Assembly (NCBI GenBank): GCA_965248545.1
Contig: OZ252110.1
Coordinates: 2,666,001-2,730,000, forward strand
Reading direction: 5' to 3'
From: Alteromonas_E sp965248545
GTDB lineage: Bacteria; Pseudomonadota; Gammaproteobacteria; Enterobacterales; Alteromonadaceae
DNA length: 64,000 nucleotides
Within the stretch, counting starts at the first letter, position 1, and each line of letters opens with the position of its first letter. The notes beneath the pieces are model-generated. The model was not told where the DNA came from. It saw nothing but the letters and a program-made list of their open reading frames with translations, and ran no database searches. The translations under genes and the position numbers were made by a program. Positions 1-9,302 of the stretch are shown here, piece after piece.

Positions 1-411
1 CACTCTGCACTGGACCGTGCGAAAGGACAGGTCCGCGACAAGTTCCGTTATGCAAGTAATCACTATTTCATCGGCCCCGGCTCACTGGAGCAGGTTGATG
101 ACTTTGTTGACCTCCAAATAGAAGAGCAGTTAGGTGAGGCAATCAGTACTTCTCTTGGGGGCATATTATCTGCAATCAGTGGGTTAAACAGTGGTGACGG
201 CGATACCGAAGAACGCATGCGCGCGCTGTCAGAACGTCTCGAGCAGATGTCGGTAGAACTGGATGACGATGTTGGCTCTAGAGCGGAAAATCTGCGCGAC
301 AAAGCAAAATGGTTCTGCAAGAAAGTTGAACAGCTAAACGGCCTCGAAGAAAAGTTGCGTTCATCCGTGCCGCAACTGAAAAAGTACGACATTATTTACC
401 AAAGCAGCTAG
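1..411 (+). CDS. C-terminal part of a DUF2884/YggN-like protein (5' end outside window)
   Basis: The reading frame is open from base 1 to the TAG at 409-411, giving 136 residues of a protein whose start lies upstream of the window. The visible part is acidic and probably helical. It has a segment like the Gly-Gly-Ile-Leu region of YggN (GGILSAISG, about residues 53-61), and near the end a WFCKKVEQL stretch in which one cysteine sits in a helix, followed by the ending KKYDIIYQSS. This resembles the C-terminus of DUF2884 proteins such as E. coli YggN, which are secreted proteins of unknown function. The family call is from memory of the family and is moderate; coding status is well supported by the long open frame. 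Confidence 0.6.
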   Translation, partial: HSALDRAKGQVRDKFRYASNHYFIGPGSLEQVDDFVDLQIEEQLGEAISTSLGGILSAISGLNSGDGDTEERMRALSERLEQMSVELDDDVGSRAENLRDKAKWFCKKVEQLNGLEEKLRSSVPQLKKYDIIYQSS

Positions 412-648
412 TTTCAATCGACGCTGGCCCATTGCAAAAAGCAGAACACGCTATCCTAAATAACGCATCTCCTGAACGCGTTATACTCGTCGATGAAGTT
501 TTTTCGATCTACCTATCTTTTTTTCTCGTTTAATCTCATACTAGATGCTTGCAACAAGGGTCGTGCGGCCGCACTCACTAGCGGTTGACTGTTGCATATT
601 AGAGGCTCGGAGCAAAGTTTTAGCTGTTGACGTATCAGGAAAGCTCGC

Positions 649-2619
649 ATGATAAAAAGTTGGTTGTCTCGCCATCTGGCCACCATGATTCTGGTCGGCC
701 CGGTATTGTTAGTGATACTCGTCTTAGCGTTAGTAGTTGGTTCACTGCGCGATGTAAACGAGATTACCCTTACGGAAACGCGCTCAGAATTGCTGGTCCG
801 CAGTAATGCATTGCTCCACGAAGTGCAAAAAGAACGAGGGATGACCGCTGGGTTCCTTGGCTCTAGTGGCGTATCGTTCAAAACTGAAATTGTTGAACAG
901 CGCCGCAATGTTGACCGGGCACGACAGGAGTTGATGTCCTTTGCCGACGATGTCGATGACGAATTAACCCAACAACGTCTCATCAATCCCCTGAAAAGTA
1001 AATTGAGTCAGTTATCAGCCATGCGAGAGGATGTGAATCAACTTTCTACCTCGTTGGCAGACGCACTCAAGTATTACACCAGTATTAATACCGACATCTT
1101 GAAGTTCAATGGTACGCTCGCCAAATATACTGAATTTGCCCTGTTCAAACAGAAGTTTACCGTGCTTTACACTATCGGTCGCACCAAAGAGGCGTCTGGG
1201 ATTGAACGGGCGCTGTTGAGCAATGCGTTTGGTGGCGGGCGTTTTAGCGAACAGGTCTACAACCGCTGGATTGCAAACACTGCTCAGCAGGAAACCAACT
1301 TAGCCGCGGCATTGACCCTTGCCAGTGATGAGTTTGAGCCGTTTCTGCGACGTTTTGTTGAGAGTGATGCCAATCGGAACGTTGAAGCGTATCGACAATA
1401 CGCCAAGCAGCAAGGTATGGGCGACCTTGATCGGCAGGCAAGTGAATGGTTTGCTGCCTCTACCGTGCGTATCAATGAGCTGAAAAGCGCCGAAGACATT
1501 TTATTCGAAGAGATTCTCGACCATGTTCACGAACAGGTCAGTTCTGCGACTTGGTTGATCATCCACGAGTGTCTGTTAATGGTTGGCATGGTATTACTGA
1601 CATGGATGAATTACTCCTTAGTCGCAGCGCGACGGGAGCAGTCTCAGGCGATTCGCGATGTGATGATTGAAGTGTCAGAGCAACATGATTTGTCACACGA
1701 AGTCGCGATTATTACAGAAGACGATCTGGGGCAGGTCGCACGTGCGCTCAATCTAACGCTCGCGGCATTACGCGACGATTTTCGCGTACTACAGCAGTTT
1801 GCTCAGGATATTGATGACGCGAGTACCAGTACCGCAGCCACAACGGTTCAGACCGAATCGAATATCGAAGCTGAGCGTGAGAGTATCACTGCCAACAAAG
1901 AAGCCGCTGAAGCGCTTAACAGCGGGATTGAAGATGATATTGCTAGCATTGCACAGGTCAGTTCCACGGCAAGCGAAGCTCGACACTCCGCCCAAGAAGG
2001 GGCGGGAACGGTCGCTAGCGCAGTGACGGGAATTAAGACAACTGCTGATGAAGTGAAGCATGTTGGTAGCATCATCGAAGAGCTCAACTCCCGCGTTAAT
2101 GACATTCTGGGTATGGTCGATGTGATTAAATCGGTCGCTGAACAAACCAACTTGTTAGCACTTAATGCGGCGATAGAAGCTGCCCGAGCAGGTGAACAAG
2201 GTCGAGGATTTGCCGTTGTTGCTGATGAAGTACGAGCCTTAGCGCAACGTACGCAGGAGTCGACTGAACAAATCTCTAATGTGGTAGATGAGCTCACGGC
2301 GAGCTCTGCCAAAGCCATTCAGTCGGTTGAGCAGGGTAATCAACGCGCAGGTGAGGCCGTGGACATGGCTGAACAAATCAACCAGATTCTAAGCACCGTA
2401 ACCTCAAATATGGCTGCGCTCGACGATATTGCTCAGGTGGTCGCTCAGTCAGCTCAAAACCAGCGCAGTGCGGTGGGACAAATGACCGATGAAATGCGCA
2501 ACATTGATTTGATGTCGCAACAAAACACTGATGGTGCTCATCATATCGCGGCGGCAGCGAATCAGTTGTCTGGGATCGCGACTGAAATGTTGAATCAAGT
2601 TAAACGGTATAAAGTTTAA
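649..2619 (+). CDS. Methyl-accepting chemotaxis protein with NIT (nitrate/nitrite-sensing) domain
   Basis: A 656-residue chemoreceptor that would signal to CheA/CheW at the inner membrane. The first membrane helix is at about residues 12-32. A long periplasmic helical domain (about 45-290) carries the LLHEVQKERGMTAGFLG pattern typical of NIT domains, and the second helix is at about 300-320. A HAMP-like linker follows, then a long cytoplasmic coiled coil with the conserved signalling tip EQTNLLALNAAIEAARAGE (from about residue 498) and FAVVADEVRALAQRT. There is no C-terminal CheR-tethering pentapeptide. The ATG at 649 is the first start in frame and gives a proper N-terminal membrane anchor. 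Nitrate or nitrite as ligand is inferred from the domain family only. Confidence 0.93.
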   Translation: MIKSWLSRHLATMILVGPVLLVILVLALVVGSLRDVNEITLTETRSELLVRSNALLHEVQKERGMTAGFLGSSGVSFKTEIVEQRRNVDRARQELMSFADDVDDELTQQRLINPLKSKLSQLSAMREDVNQLSTSLADALKYYTSINTDILKFNGTLAKYTEFALFKQKFTVLYTIGRTKEASGIERALLSNAFGGGRFSEQVYNRWIANTAQQETNLAAALTLASDEFEPFLRRFVESDANRNVEAYRQYAKQQGMGDLDRQASEWFAASTVRINELKSAEDILFEEILDHVHEQVSSATWLIIHECLLMVGMVLLTWMNYSLVAARREQSQAIRDVMIEVSEQHDLSHEVAIITEDDLGQVARALNLTLAALRDDFRVLQQFAQDIDDASTSTAATTVQTESNIEAERESITANKEAAEALNSGIEDDIASIAQVSSTASEARHSAQEGAGTVASAVTGIKTTADEVKHVGSIIEELNSRVNDILGMVDVIKSVAEQTNLLALNAAIEAARAGEQGRGFAVVADEVRALAQRTQESTEQISNVVDELTASSAKAIQSVEQGNQRAGEAVDMAEQINQILSTVTSNMAALDDIAQVVAQSAQNQRSAVGQMTDEMRNIDLMSQQNTDGAHHIAAAANQLSGIATEMLNQVKRYKV

Positions 2620-2639
2620 CGCGTGAATTCTGGGGGGCG

Positions 2640-3776
2640 CTACACAAATAGCTCAAGTAGGCTGTTTAAGTAGCGCCTGCCGTGGTCGGTAACTTGAATA
2701 GTCGCGTCTGTTTCCGTCAACAATTGCAACGCTGTCCCTTTGGCAATCGCTTGCTCCACCGTGTGCCACTCAAGACCAGTTAATTCGCCAAATTCATCCT
2801 TCGGACAGGCTTCCACTAGACGTAACCGATTCATGAAGTACTCAAATGGCCTGTCTTCGTGCTCAACGGCGTTAACATGATCAACGTAATCTCTGCCAAT
2901 TTGCATATAACCGCGTGGGTGTTTGACTTTTATCGCGCGGGTAATGGTGCCGTCAGCAGCATTGGTGATTTTACTATGCGCACCGCAACCAATGCCGAGA
3001 TAATCTCCAAATCGCCAATAGTTCACATTGTGCTGGCATTGTTGTCCGTCGCGCGCGTAGGCTGATATCTCGTATTGCTGGTAGCCGGACGACAGCAGAC
3101 GCTGATGACCGCGTTGCTGAATATCCCACAGGATATCGTCATCTGGCAGTGCGGGGGGCTTGGAATAAAATGGTGTATTGGGTTCCAGAGTTAGCTGATA
3201 CCACGACAAATGCGGCGGTGCTTGGGCAATCGCAGTGTCCAGATCTGCCATGGCATTGTCGATATTCTGATCAGGCAGGCCATGCATGAGGTCCAGATTA
3301 AACGAATTGAGTCCGGCATCCCGCGCGAAACCAGCGGCATTAGTCGCTTGTTGACTGTCGTGAATGCGTCCTAGTGCTTGTAAATGGTGCTGCTGAAAAC
3401 TCTGAATGCCGATCGAAATGCGGTTCACACCGGCTTGGCGAAAACCTTTAAAGCGCTCACTCTCAACCGTTCCGGGGTTCGCCTCAAGGGTGATTTCGGC
3501 TTCAGCAGACAGGTCAATGCGTTCACGAACACCATTGAGCAACCGCTGGATACCCTCGGGTGAGAGTAGACTCGGTGTGCCACCGCCGATAAAGATTGAC
3601 TCGACTTGACGGTTTTTTACCGCGCCGGCGTCAATGGCTAGGTCGTCGAGTAGATGCGCAATATATTCTTGTTCTGGCAAAGCTTGTTTTAATGTGTGCG
3701 AATTAAAATCACAGTAAGGACATTTCTGCACACACCAAGGGACGTGGATATACAGACCTAGGGTCGGGTTACGCAA
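2640..3776 (-). CDS. hemW: Radical SAM heme chaperone HemW
   Basis: 378 residues, the usual size for HemW (formerly called oxygen-independent coproporphyrinogen oxidase-like). It starts with LGLYIHVPWC and has the radical-SAM CxxxCxxC cluster site at C15, C19 and C22 (CVQKCPYC), followed by DFNSHT. GGGTPSLL (about residues 64-71) is the SAM-binding GGGTPS motif. The Cys-x-x-x-Cys-x-x-Cys ending in Tyr-Cys, with no further conserved Cys after it, fits HemW rather than HemN. The family binds heme and delivers it to target proteins. The start overlaps the 3' end of rdgB by 8 nt, the usual rdgB-hemW operon arrangement. Confidence 0.93.
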   Translation of the reverse strand: MRNPTLGLYIHVPWCVQKCPYCDFNSHTLKQALPEQEYIAHLLDDLAIDAGAVKNRQVESIFIGGGTPSLLSPEGIQRLLNGVRERIDLSAEAEITLEANPGTVESERFKGFRQAGVNRISIGIQSFQQHHLQALGRIHDSQQATNAAGFARDAGLNSFNLDLMHGLPDQNIDNAMADLDTAIAQAPPHLSWYQLTLEPNTPFYSKPPALPDDDILWDIQQRGHQRLLSSGYQQYEISAYARDGQQCQHNVNYWRFGDYLGIGCGAHSKITNAADGTITRAIKVKHPRGYMQIGRDYVDHVNAVEHEDRPFEYFMNRLRLVEACPKDEFGELTGLEWHTVEQAIAKGTALQLLTETDATIQVTDHGRRYLNSLLELFV

Positions 3777-4380
3777 GGCTAGTTTTCATCCTATCAAGCA
3801 GTTGTTTAAGTGCAATGGCGCGATGGCTGATCGTACTTTTTTTAGCTTTGCCAAGTTGCGCGGCTGTTTGTTGATATTCAGAAACATAGAAGACCGGATC
3901 ATAGCCAAAACCGCCTTCACCACTGCGCTCTGTGGCAATTTCACCATACCAGTATCCCTCGCAAACAATGGGAACTGGATCATCAGCGTGCCGCATAAAC
4001 ACTAGGCAGCAGTAAAAATGGGCTGTCCGCTCTGCAACGCCCGCAAGCGCATCTAACAGTTTGTCTATGTTGTCTGCATCATTCGCATCACTGCCGGCAT
4101 ATCGCGAGGAGTAAATACCCGGTGCTCCTTGGAGCGCACTGACCACTAATCCTGAATCATCAGCGATCGCGGGCAGCCCAGTTATCTTACTGGCATGACG
4201 TGCCTTAATAATTGCGTTTTCGACGAACGTAGTGCCCGTTTCTGGGACTTCAGGAACCGCAAATTCTGATTGCGGTTTCACAGACACTGCCTGTGCCTGC
4301 AACAAATCTGACAATTCTGCGACTTTGCCTTTGTTGCCAGTCGCTAAAACCAAGGTGTCAATTTTCTCTATTAGGGACAT
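3769..4380 (-). CDS. rdgB: dITP/XTP pyrophosphatase RdgB
   Basis: 203 residues, Ham1/RdgB family. The enzyme hydrolyses non-canonical purine nucleoside triphosphates (dITP, ITP, XTP) to monophosphates and so keeps them out of DNA and RNA. Visible motifs are LVLATGNKGK (residues 10-19), the metal-binding ADDSGL at 73-78, the APGIYSSRYAG segment, and GEGGFGYDPVF, which contacts the base. The ATG at 4380 lies 27 nt downstream of the srmB stop and the stop overlaps hemW by 8 nt, so it is probably cotranscribed with both. Confidence 0.95.
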   Translation of the reverse strand: MSLIEKIDTLVLATGNKGKVAELSDLLQAQAVSVKPQSEFAVPEVPETGTTFVENAIIKARHASKITGLPAIADDSGLVVSALQGAPGIYSSRYAGSDANDADNIDKLLDALAGVAERTAHFYCCLVFMRHADDPVPIVCEGYWYGEIATERSGEGGFGYDPVFYVSEYQQTAAQLGKAKKSTISHRAIALKQLLDRMKTSLA

Positions 4381-4407
4381 AGTGTTCTTCTAGTCGTTTT
4401 GGGTATG

Positions 4408-5616
4408 CTATTTCTTGCGCGCTTTTGCAGATTTCGCTTTGGTTTTTTTCTTCTTACTTTTTTTCGGTAGCGACGGTGCTTTGTGTTTGGGGCGCAATTC
4501 ATCGATAACGCGGGCTTTGAAGGCTTCTTTGGTATACCGCGCAACCTTGCCAACCATTTCAAAGTCATGGGCTTCAACAAGAGAAATCGCTGTACCTTTG
4601 GCGCCAGCCCGGCCAGTTCGACCAATACGATGTAAATAGACATCTGCCTTGCGCGGCATGTCATAATTGATCACATGGCTAACATTCGGAACATCGATAC
4701 CCCGCGCCGCAACGTCTGTGGCCAGTAAGATATTCACGTCGCCAGACTTAAACGCAGCCATCGCAGCATTGCGTCTGTCTTGCGGCATTTCGCCTTGTAG
4801 ATAACATAATTTAAAGTCTTCGGATAACAAGCGATCCTTCAGTTGCTGCAACCGTTCGCGAGTGCGGATAAACACGATAACACTGGTGATACTGTGTTTA
4901 AGAATATGGGTAAGCAGCGCATACTTGTGTTCTGCGTCATCGGCATGATGATACCACTGCAGAATCTTGGCTTTTTCTTTGCGCGACGGCGAGGTGGTTA
5001 CTTCAACCGGTTCTTCGAGGATCTCCTCAGCAAATTTACGGATCCCGGCGCCTTGTAACGTCGCAGAGAAGAGTAACGTCTGTTTACGCCAGCGCGCTTC
5101 AGCCGCTATCTGATTGACGATACCGGAGAAGCCCATGTCGAGCATGCGATCCGCTTCGTCTAGGATTAGCCACTCGATTTCACGACAATCAGCACTTTCC
5201 TTCTCAATATGCTCGAACAGTCTGCCTGGTGTCGCGACCAGGATATCCAAATTTTTTGATAAGGTTTCTTTATCGGTACCGTAGTTAATGCCACCGGTTA
5301 TGACACCGCAGGAAAGCGAAGTATGTTGGGTTACAGCGACCGCCTGTTGGTGTATCTGTAATGCCAATTCACGCGTTGGAGACAAAATCAAAATGCGCGC
5401 GGTCCCGGGCTCTTGGCGGGGAAAGTCTAATAAGTACTGGCAAGCCGGCAGCAGAAAAGCGAGTGTTTTACCGGTACCCGTGGGCGCGCTCGCGAGGATG
5501 TCGTTACCATCCAGCGCGGGTGGAATGGCTTCTTGCTGAATTGATGTTGGCGTTTTTAGGCCCATATCGGCGACTGCGGCGCACAAAGCATCATCAAGTT
5601 CTAATTGATCAAACAT
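4408..5616 (-). CDS. srmB: DEAD-box ATP-dependent RNA helicase, SrmB-like
   Basis: 402 residues with the complete DEAD-box core: Q motif near PTSIQQEAIP, Walker A APTGTGKT at 44-51, PTRELA, GG, TPGR, DEADRMLDMGF, SAT, and the C-terminal-domain motifs ATDVAARGID and HRIGRTGRAG. The stretches LDFPRQEPGTARILIL, RWRKQTLLFSATL, QWYHHADD and VIDELRP match SrmB more closely than RhlE, DeaD or DbpA. SrmB acts early in 50S ribosomal subunit assembly. The C-terminal tail (about residues 370-402) is very Lys-rich and probably unstructured and RNA-binding. First gene of the srmB-rdgB-hemW group. Confidence 0.88.
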   Translation of the reverse strand: MFDQLELDDALCAAVADMGLKTPTSIQQEAIPPALDGNDILASAPTGTGKTLAFLLPACQYLLDFPRQEPGTARILILSPTRELALQIHQQAVAVTQHTSLSCGVITGGINYGTDKETLSKNLDILVATPGRLFEHIEKESADCREIEWLILDEADRMLDMGFSGIVNQIAAEARWRKQTLLFSATLQGAGIRKFAEEILEEPVEVTTSPSRKEKAKILQWYHHADDAEHKYALLTHILKHSITSVIVFIRTRERLQQLKDRLLSEDFKLCYLQGEMPQDRRNAAMAAFKSGDVNILLATDVAARGIDVPNVSHVINYDMPRKADVYLHRIGRTGRAGAKGTAISLVEAHDFEMVGKVARYTKEAFKARVIDELRPKHKAPSLPKKSKKKKTKAKSAKARKK

Positions 5617-5782
5617 AATTTCTAAACATTACACACAATCCCTGTATTGTATCATCTGGTCGTCGTACGCGCGGTATAAATCTCGGTTAACAGGAAAATA
5701 TTGTTTATCTGACGCGACGGGCTTTGACATCACTGGTGCAAATCGCTAGTTTAGCTGTCGACCTTGTTATTCACCGATTCTC

Positions 5783-6694
5783 ATGTATCTCAATTACTTT
5801 GGCTTAAAAGACAATCCGTTTTCGATTGCACCGAACCCCGCATATTTGTATATGAGCCCGCGGCATAAAGAAGCACTTGCTCATTTGACCTTTGGACTAA
5901 GGGAAAGTGGTGGTTTTGTTATGCTGACCGGTGAAGTCGGTACCGGCAAAACGACCGTTTCGAGAAAACTATTGCAGCAACTGCCGGAAAATACGCAAGT
6001 TGCCATGATCTTGAACCCGACGCTATCGGCGATTGAGTTACTCGCGACTATCTGTGATGAGTTAGGGATTGCTGTCAGTGAGCAGCAACAGAGCTTGAAA
6101 CAGTATACCGATGCGATTTTAAAGAAACTGGCAGACAATCATCAGCAAGGCCTAAATACCGTATTGATTGTCGATGAAGCACAGCATTTACTGCCCGAAG
6201 TGCTCGAGCAGTTGCGTTTGTTGACCAACCTAGAAACCAACCGCGAAAAGTTACTCAAAGTCGTGTTGATTGGGCAACCGGAATTGCAACAGTTGTTGAA
6301 ACGCAATGAATTGCGTCAGCTGGCGCAGAGAATTACGGCGCGTTATCACCTGCTGCCCCTCAGTGAAAACGAGGTGAGTGGCTATATCGAGCATAGACTA
6401 GAAGTCGCAGGTGGCGACCGAAGCGTTTTTAACAACAGCACGATCGCAACTGTTTTTCGCATTACCGGTGGTATACCTCGGGTCATCAATCTGTTGTGCG
6501 ACCGCGCACTGACGTTGTCTTTTACGATTCAAGCACCAGTGGTGCGCAAACATGTATTACTTGCGGCCGCGAAGCAAATTTTAGGTGATGATGTGGTTGC
6601 CCAGAGAAGAAGTCGACGGTTTGAATTCACCCTCGCGTCACTTTTCGTCGTAGCAGTTGCTGTCGGCTATGGAGTGGGGAGTTGGTATGCTTAA
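5783..6694 (+). CDS. gspA: GspA/ExeA-family AAA ATPase
   Basis: 303 residues beginning with MYLNYFGLKDNPFSIAPNP, the hallmark of the ExeA/GspA/MshM family. It has Walker A GEVGTGKT (50-57), Walker B VLIVDEAQHL and GQPEL, and a single C-terminal membrane helix (about 283-301). The short cytoplasmic ATPase plus one helix lacks the periplasmic peptidoglycan-binding domain of Aeromonas ExeA. The next gene overlaps by 8 nt and ends in a GspB domain, which supports a GspA-GspB complex helping insert the type II secretion secretin GspD through peptidoglycan. MshM of MSHA pili is an alternative, but no other secretion or pilus gene is in the window. Confidence 0.8.
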   Translation: MYLNYFGLKDNPFSIAPNPAYLYMSPRHKEALAHLTFGLRESGGFVMLTGEVGTGKTTVSRKLLQQLPENTQVAMILNPTLSAIELLATICDELGIAVSEQQQSLKQYTDAILKKLADNHQQGLNTVLIVDEAQHLLPEVLEQLRLLTNLETNREKLLKVVLIGQPELQQLLKRNELRQLAQRITARYHLLPLSENEVSGYIEHRLEVAGGDRSVFNNSTIATVFRITGGIPRVINLLCDRALTLSFTIQAPVVRKHVLLAAAKQILGDDVVAQRRSRRFEFTLASLFVVAVAVGYGVGSWYA

Positions 6695-7811
6695 GGTTAT
6701 CAGTGTTGACCAACTTGCACCTGGGATGATGATCACTCAAGTCGTCGAGCAAAATGGTCCAGTTAAAATTCGCAAGGTTGGCTTGGTACGCAGTCAAGAT
6801 ATGATCACTGGGTTGTCTGAAATGGGAGTGGTCAAAGTCGAGATTGATCCTGAACAAGCGATTGAGCTTGAACCAGAGACCGCTACCCACTCGATGACAC
6901 AAAAACTACTTCAAGGTGACTACGACCACGCGAGTCAGGTCGACAGCACTTTGTCAGAACAATTTAATCGCAGCTTGTTTTTGCCGTCGGTGAGCGAATT
7001 GCCGTCGATGACGCAAATATATTTAAAGCAGGCTGCGGTGGGGTTAGGTGTAGTTGTGCTGGGTCTTGGCCTCGGCTTCACTGCTGCGTGGGCACCGACG
7101 TGGTTCAATGCTGAGCCGACAACACTGACGACTGAATCGTCCAACTCACAGCCCGTGACTGCAGCCTCAGAACAACCAATTGAAGCCGCCGCCAGTGATC
7201 AAACCACAGTACCTGCTGATTCGGCGGATTTAGGTGAAGGCTCGAGCCTAACGGCCAAAGAACCTGAGTCTCAACCTGGCGAGCAAACCATTGCGTCACA
7301 GTCTCCCACTCAAACGCCAGCACAAACACCAACAGAACCGACAGACCGCATTTTGGGCGTCCAACCTGCCGCACCTGAACAACCAGCGCCGCAAACCATC
7401 GATCCGCTTGAAGAAGCCCTTCAAGAGGGGGAGTTACTTACTCAGCAGACTGACGAAGCCCAAGACAGTGCTGTTTCTGCTGAACTGCTGCAACGCTTTA
7501 ATCAAGCGCTGCAAGAGATCGAGTCTTCACCTGAGACCACTGAGCCAGACGCCGCAGTTGGGATTAGAGATGATATTCCTCGTGTTGACCAATTGCCGGC
7601 CAGAACCTTAACCTTGTTACCGTCATTGGAGTTCTCCGCGCACATGTACGCATCCTTACGCAGCAACCGTTGGGTAAGGGTAAATGGCATGCAATTATAC
7701 GAAGGAGAGTGGATCACAGATGAGGTTCAGCTGGTTAATATTGAGCCACAGCGCGTGGTGCTATCTTTCCGGGGGGATCTGTTCACCATGGCGGCGTTGA
7801 CGGACTGGTAA
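6687..7811 (+). CDS. gspB: DUF3391-GspB fusion protein (type II secretion assembly factor GspB)
   Basis: 374 residues. The ATG at 6687 is preferred over the in-frame start at 6657 because a GGAG sequence sits just upstream and the protein then begins MLKVISVDQLAPGMMI, a clean DUF3391 start. Order: DUF3391-like domain (about 1-60), linker, one membrane helix (about 110-130), a long Pro/Thr/Gln/Glu-rich periplasmic linker (about 140-290), and a C-terminal T2SSB domain with LPSLEFSAHMYAS, RWVRVNGMQLYEGEWI and VVLSFRGDLFTM. The C-terminal part matches GspB of type II secretion. The N-terminal DUF3391 is better known from HD-GYP proteins and closely resembles the start of the HD-GYP gene at 30.6-31.8 kb. 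Confidence 0.82.
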   Translation: MLKVISVDQLAPGMMITQVVEQNGPVKIRKVGLVRSQDMITGLSEMGVVKVEIDPEQAIELEPETATHSMTQKLLQGDYDHASQVDSTLSEQFNRSLFLPSVSELPSMTQIYLKQAAVGLGVVVLGLGLGFTAAWAPTWFNAEPTTLTTESSNSQPVTAASEQPIEAAASDQTTVPADSADLGEGSSLTAKEPESQPGEQTIASQSPTQTPAQTPTEPTDRILGVQPAAPEQPAPQTIDPLEEALQEGELLTQQTDEAQDSAVSAELLQRFNQALQEIESSPETTEPDAAVGIRDDIPRVDQLPARTLTLLPSLEFSAHMYASLRSNRWVRVNGMQLYEGEWITDEVQLVNIEPQRVVLSFRGDLFTMAALTDW

Positions 7812-7877
7812 GCGTTAGGACACAGTCTTCTGTAATTGTGGATTTGCGCTAGTGCCTCTCCTTTTTCCATTTTTGAA

Positions 7878-7905
7878 ATCGCAAAAGTACGTTTCGTTAT
7901 CGCAA
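7878..7905 (+). promoter_or_regulatory. Possible activator-binding repeats upstream of the first sigma-54 promoter
   Basis: The heptamer ATCGCAA occurs at 7878-7884 and again at 7899-7905, 21 bp apart (two helical turns) and about 65-90 bp upstream of the -24 element. This is the position expected for an enhancer-binding protein. The repeat is short and could be chance. Confidence 0.3.
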
Positions 7906-7968
7906 CGGGTTTTCAGTTTTCACATTCTAAATTTTTAAAAAATCTATATATTTCAATAGTTAATAATT

Positions 7969-7984
7969 TGGCACGCCTCTTGTA
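7969..7984 (+). promoter_or_regulatory. Sigma-54 (-24/-12) promoter of the first exporter module
   Basis: TGGCACGCCTCTTGTA matches the RpoN consensus TGGCACG-N4-TTGCA in 15 of 16 positions counting the four free ones; the only deviation is T for C in the -12 GC. The GG and TG(T) elements have the exact required spacing. The predicted transcript would start near 7995, about 24 nt before the adaptor gene. A sigma-54 activator gene is in the same operon (12472-13854). Confidence 0.8.
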
Positions 7985-8018
7985 ATCCATCCGGCAGATA
8001 CAACTGTGAGATGTCGAA

Positions 8019-9263
8019 ATGGATATTAAAGTCGAGACACGTCCTAAAACAAACATAAAGCAATGGCTCTTAGGTGGAGCCATCGCGGCAATAGTAATAA
8101 GCAGTTTTGTGTTGAGTCGCGACCACAGCGCCCAGGTGTCAGAAGCCGATATTTGGGTCGGTGAAGTAAAGCAAGGCGATTTGCAGCAAACGGTTGGTGG
8201 TTTTGGTCGGCTTAAGTCGAAAGATACACGTTTATTGACTGCTTACAGTGCTGCTACCGTTGAAGAGATCCTGCTTAAGCCCGGCGCTTTAGTAACTCCC
8301 GATAGCGTTATCGCACGGTTGGTTGATCCCGCCTTGGCGCAATCAGTGAAGGCCGCTGAGCGCATGCTGACTCAAACCAAAAATCAGCTACTGCAATTGC
8401 AAATTAATCAAAAACGCGAGTTATTGGCACAACGGTCAGCGCTCGAAGTCATGCGTTCTCGCCAGGAAAGCGCTGAACTAGAAGTAAGTGCGCAAGACCA
8501 ATTGGCCCAGCAAGGAGTCGTCTCGCAACTTGAGTTTCAGCGGAGCTTACTAGAACACCGTCAGTTGACACGACAAGTTGAATTTGAAGAGCAGAGAATT
8601 GCACAACTCGCGGAACTTCATGCTGCGAATATTGCCATTGCACAATCAAACATCGATGCTCAACAAGAAGCACTCGATTTAGTTAAACAAACAGAGTCTC
8701 GACTGATTATACGCGCGGGTATTGCCGGAGTGTTGCAGTCTTCATCGCTTGAATTGGGGCAAAGCGTGATGCCGGGGCAACAGCTTGCGTTGGTAGGTAG
8801 CATGCATGATTTATATGCCTTGCTCGAAATACCGCAATCAAATATGCAATACGTTGCAGTGGGACAACGCGTCGAGGTCGACACGCGCAATGGCATCATT
8901 CAAGGCGAGGTGTCACGCGTTGAACCTGTCGTTAACAATGGTACGATTCAAGTTGAGGTAACGCTAACCAGTGGACTTACCGATAACGCCCGCCCAGAGC
9001 TGAACATTGCAGGCACAATTCTCACCCAGAAGCTTGAGAATGCGCTCTACATTCAAAAACCCATGAACGCCGCCATCAACAGTCATTCGACCCTGTACCG
9101 CGTTGACGATGATGGCGATATCGCACACGCAACCACTCTTCAATTTGGTGCCGAAACTAACGATAATATTCAAATCGTTTCCGGTGCTGCAGTGAATCAA
9201 CGTTTCATTCTGTCGGACATGTCGCAGTGGGAAGACCACGACACTGTTGCCATTGTGCAATAA
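8019..9263 (+). CDS. HlyD/MacA-type periplasmic adaptor, exporter module 1
   Basis: 414 residues: short cytoplasmic N-terminus, one membrane helix (about 18-37), a beta-barrel/lipoyl part starting near residue 50, a long Gln/Leu-rich helical hairpin (about 105-225) and the second lipoyl half (IRAGIAGVLQSSSLELGQSV). This is the adaptor architecture that links an inner-membrane transporter to an outer-membrane channel. It is the first gene after a sigma-54 promoter and is followed 39 nt later by the ATPase gene. It is a paralogue of the adaptor at 20.4 kb. No TolC-like channel is in the window, so a chromosomal TolC is presumed. Substrate unknown. Confidence 0.85.
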   Translation: MDIKVETRPKTNIKQWLLGGAIAAIVISSFVLSRDHSAQVSEADIWVGEVKQGDLQQTVGGFGRLKSKDTRLLTAYSAATVEEILLKPGALVTPDSVIARLVDPALAQSVKAAERMLTQTKNQLLQLQINQKRELLAQRSALEVMRSRQESAELEVSAQDQLAQQGVVSQLEFQRSLLEHRQLTRQVEFEEQRIAQLAELHAANIAIAQSNIDAQQEALDLVKQTESRLIIRAGIAGVLQSSSLELGQSVMPGQQLALVGSMHDLYALLEIPQSNMQYVAVGQRVEVDTRNGIIQGEVSRVEPVVNNGTIQVEVTLTSGLTDNARPELNIAGTILTQKLENALYIQKPMNAAINSHSTLYRVDDDGDIAHATTLQFGAETNDNIQIVSGAAVNQRFILSDMSQWEDHDTVAIVQ

Positions 9264-9302
9264 ATGCGACGCATCAAACAGACTGTTAATTAAGGAATAA
9301 TC

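Noticed and set aside
1789..2318. Two long minus-strand frames inside the chemoreceptor gene
   Set aside because: Antisense to the conserved MCP signalling domain; composition reflects the repeated Ala/Glu codons of the coiled coil.
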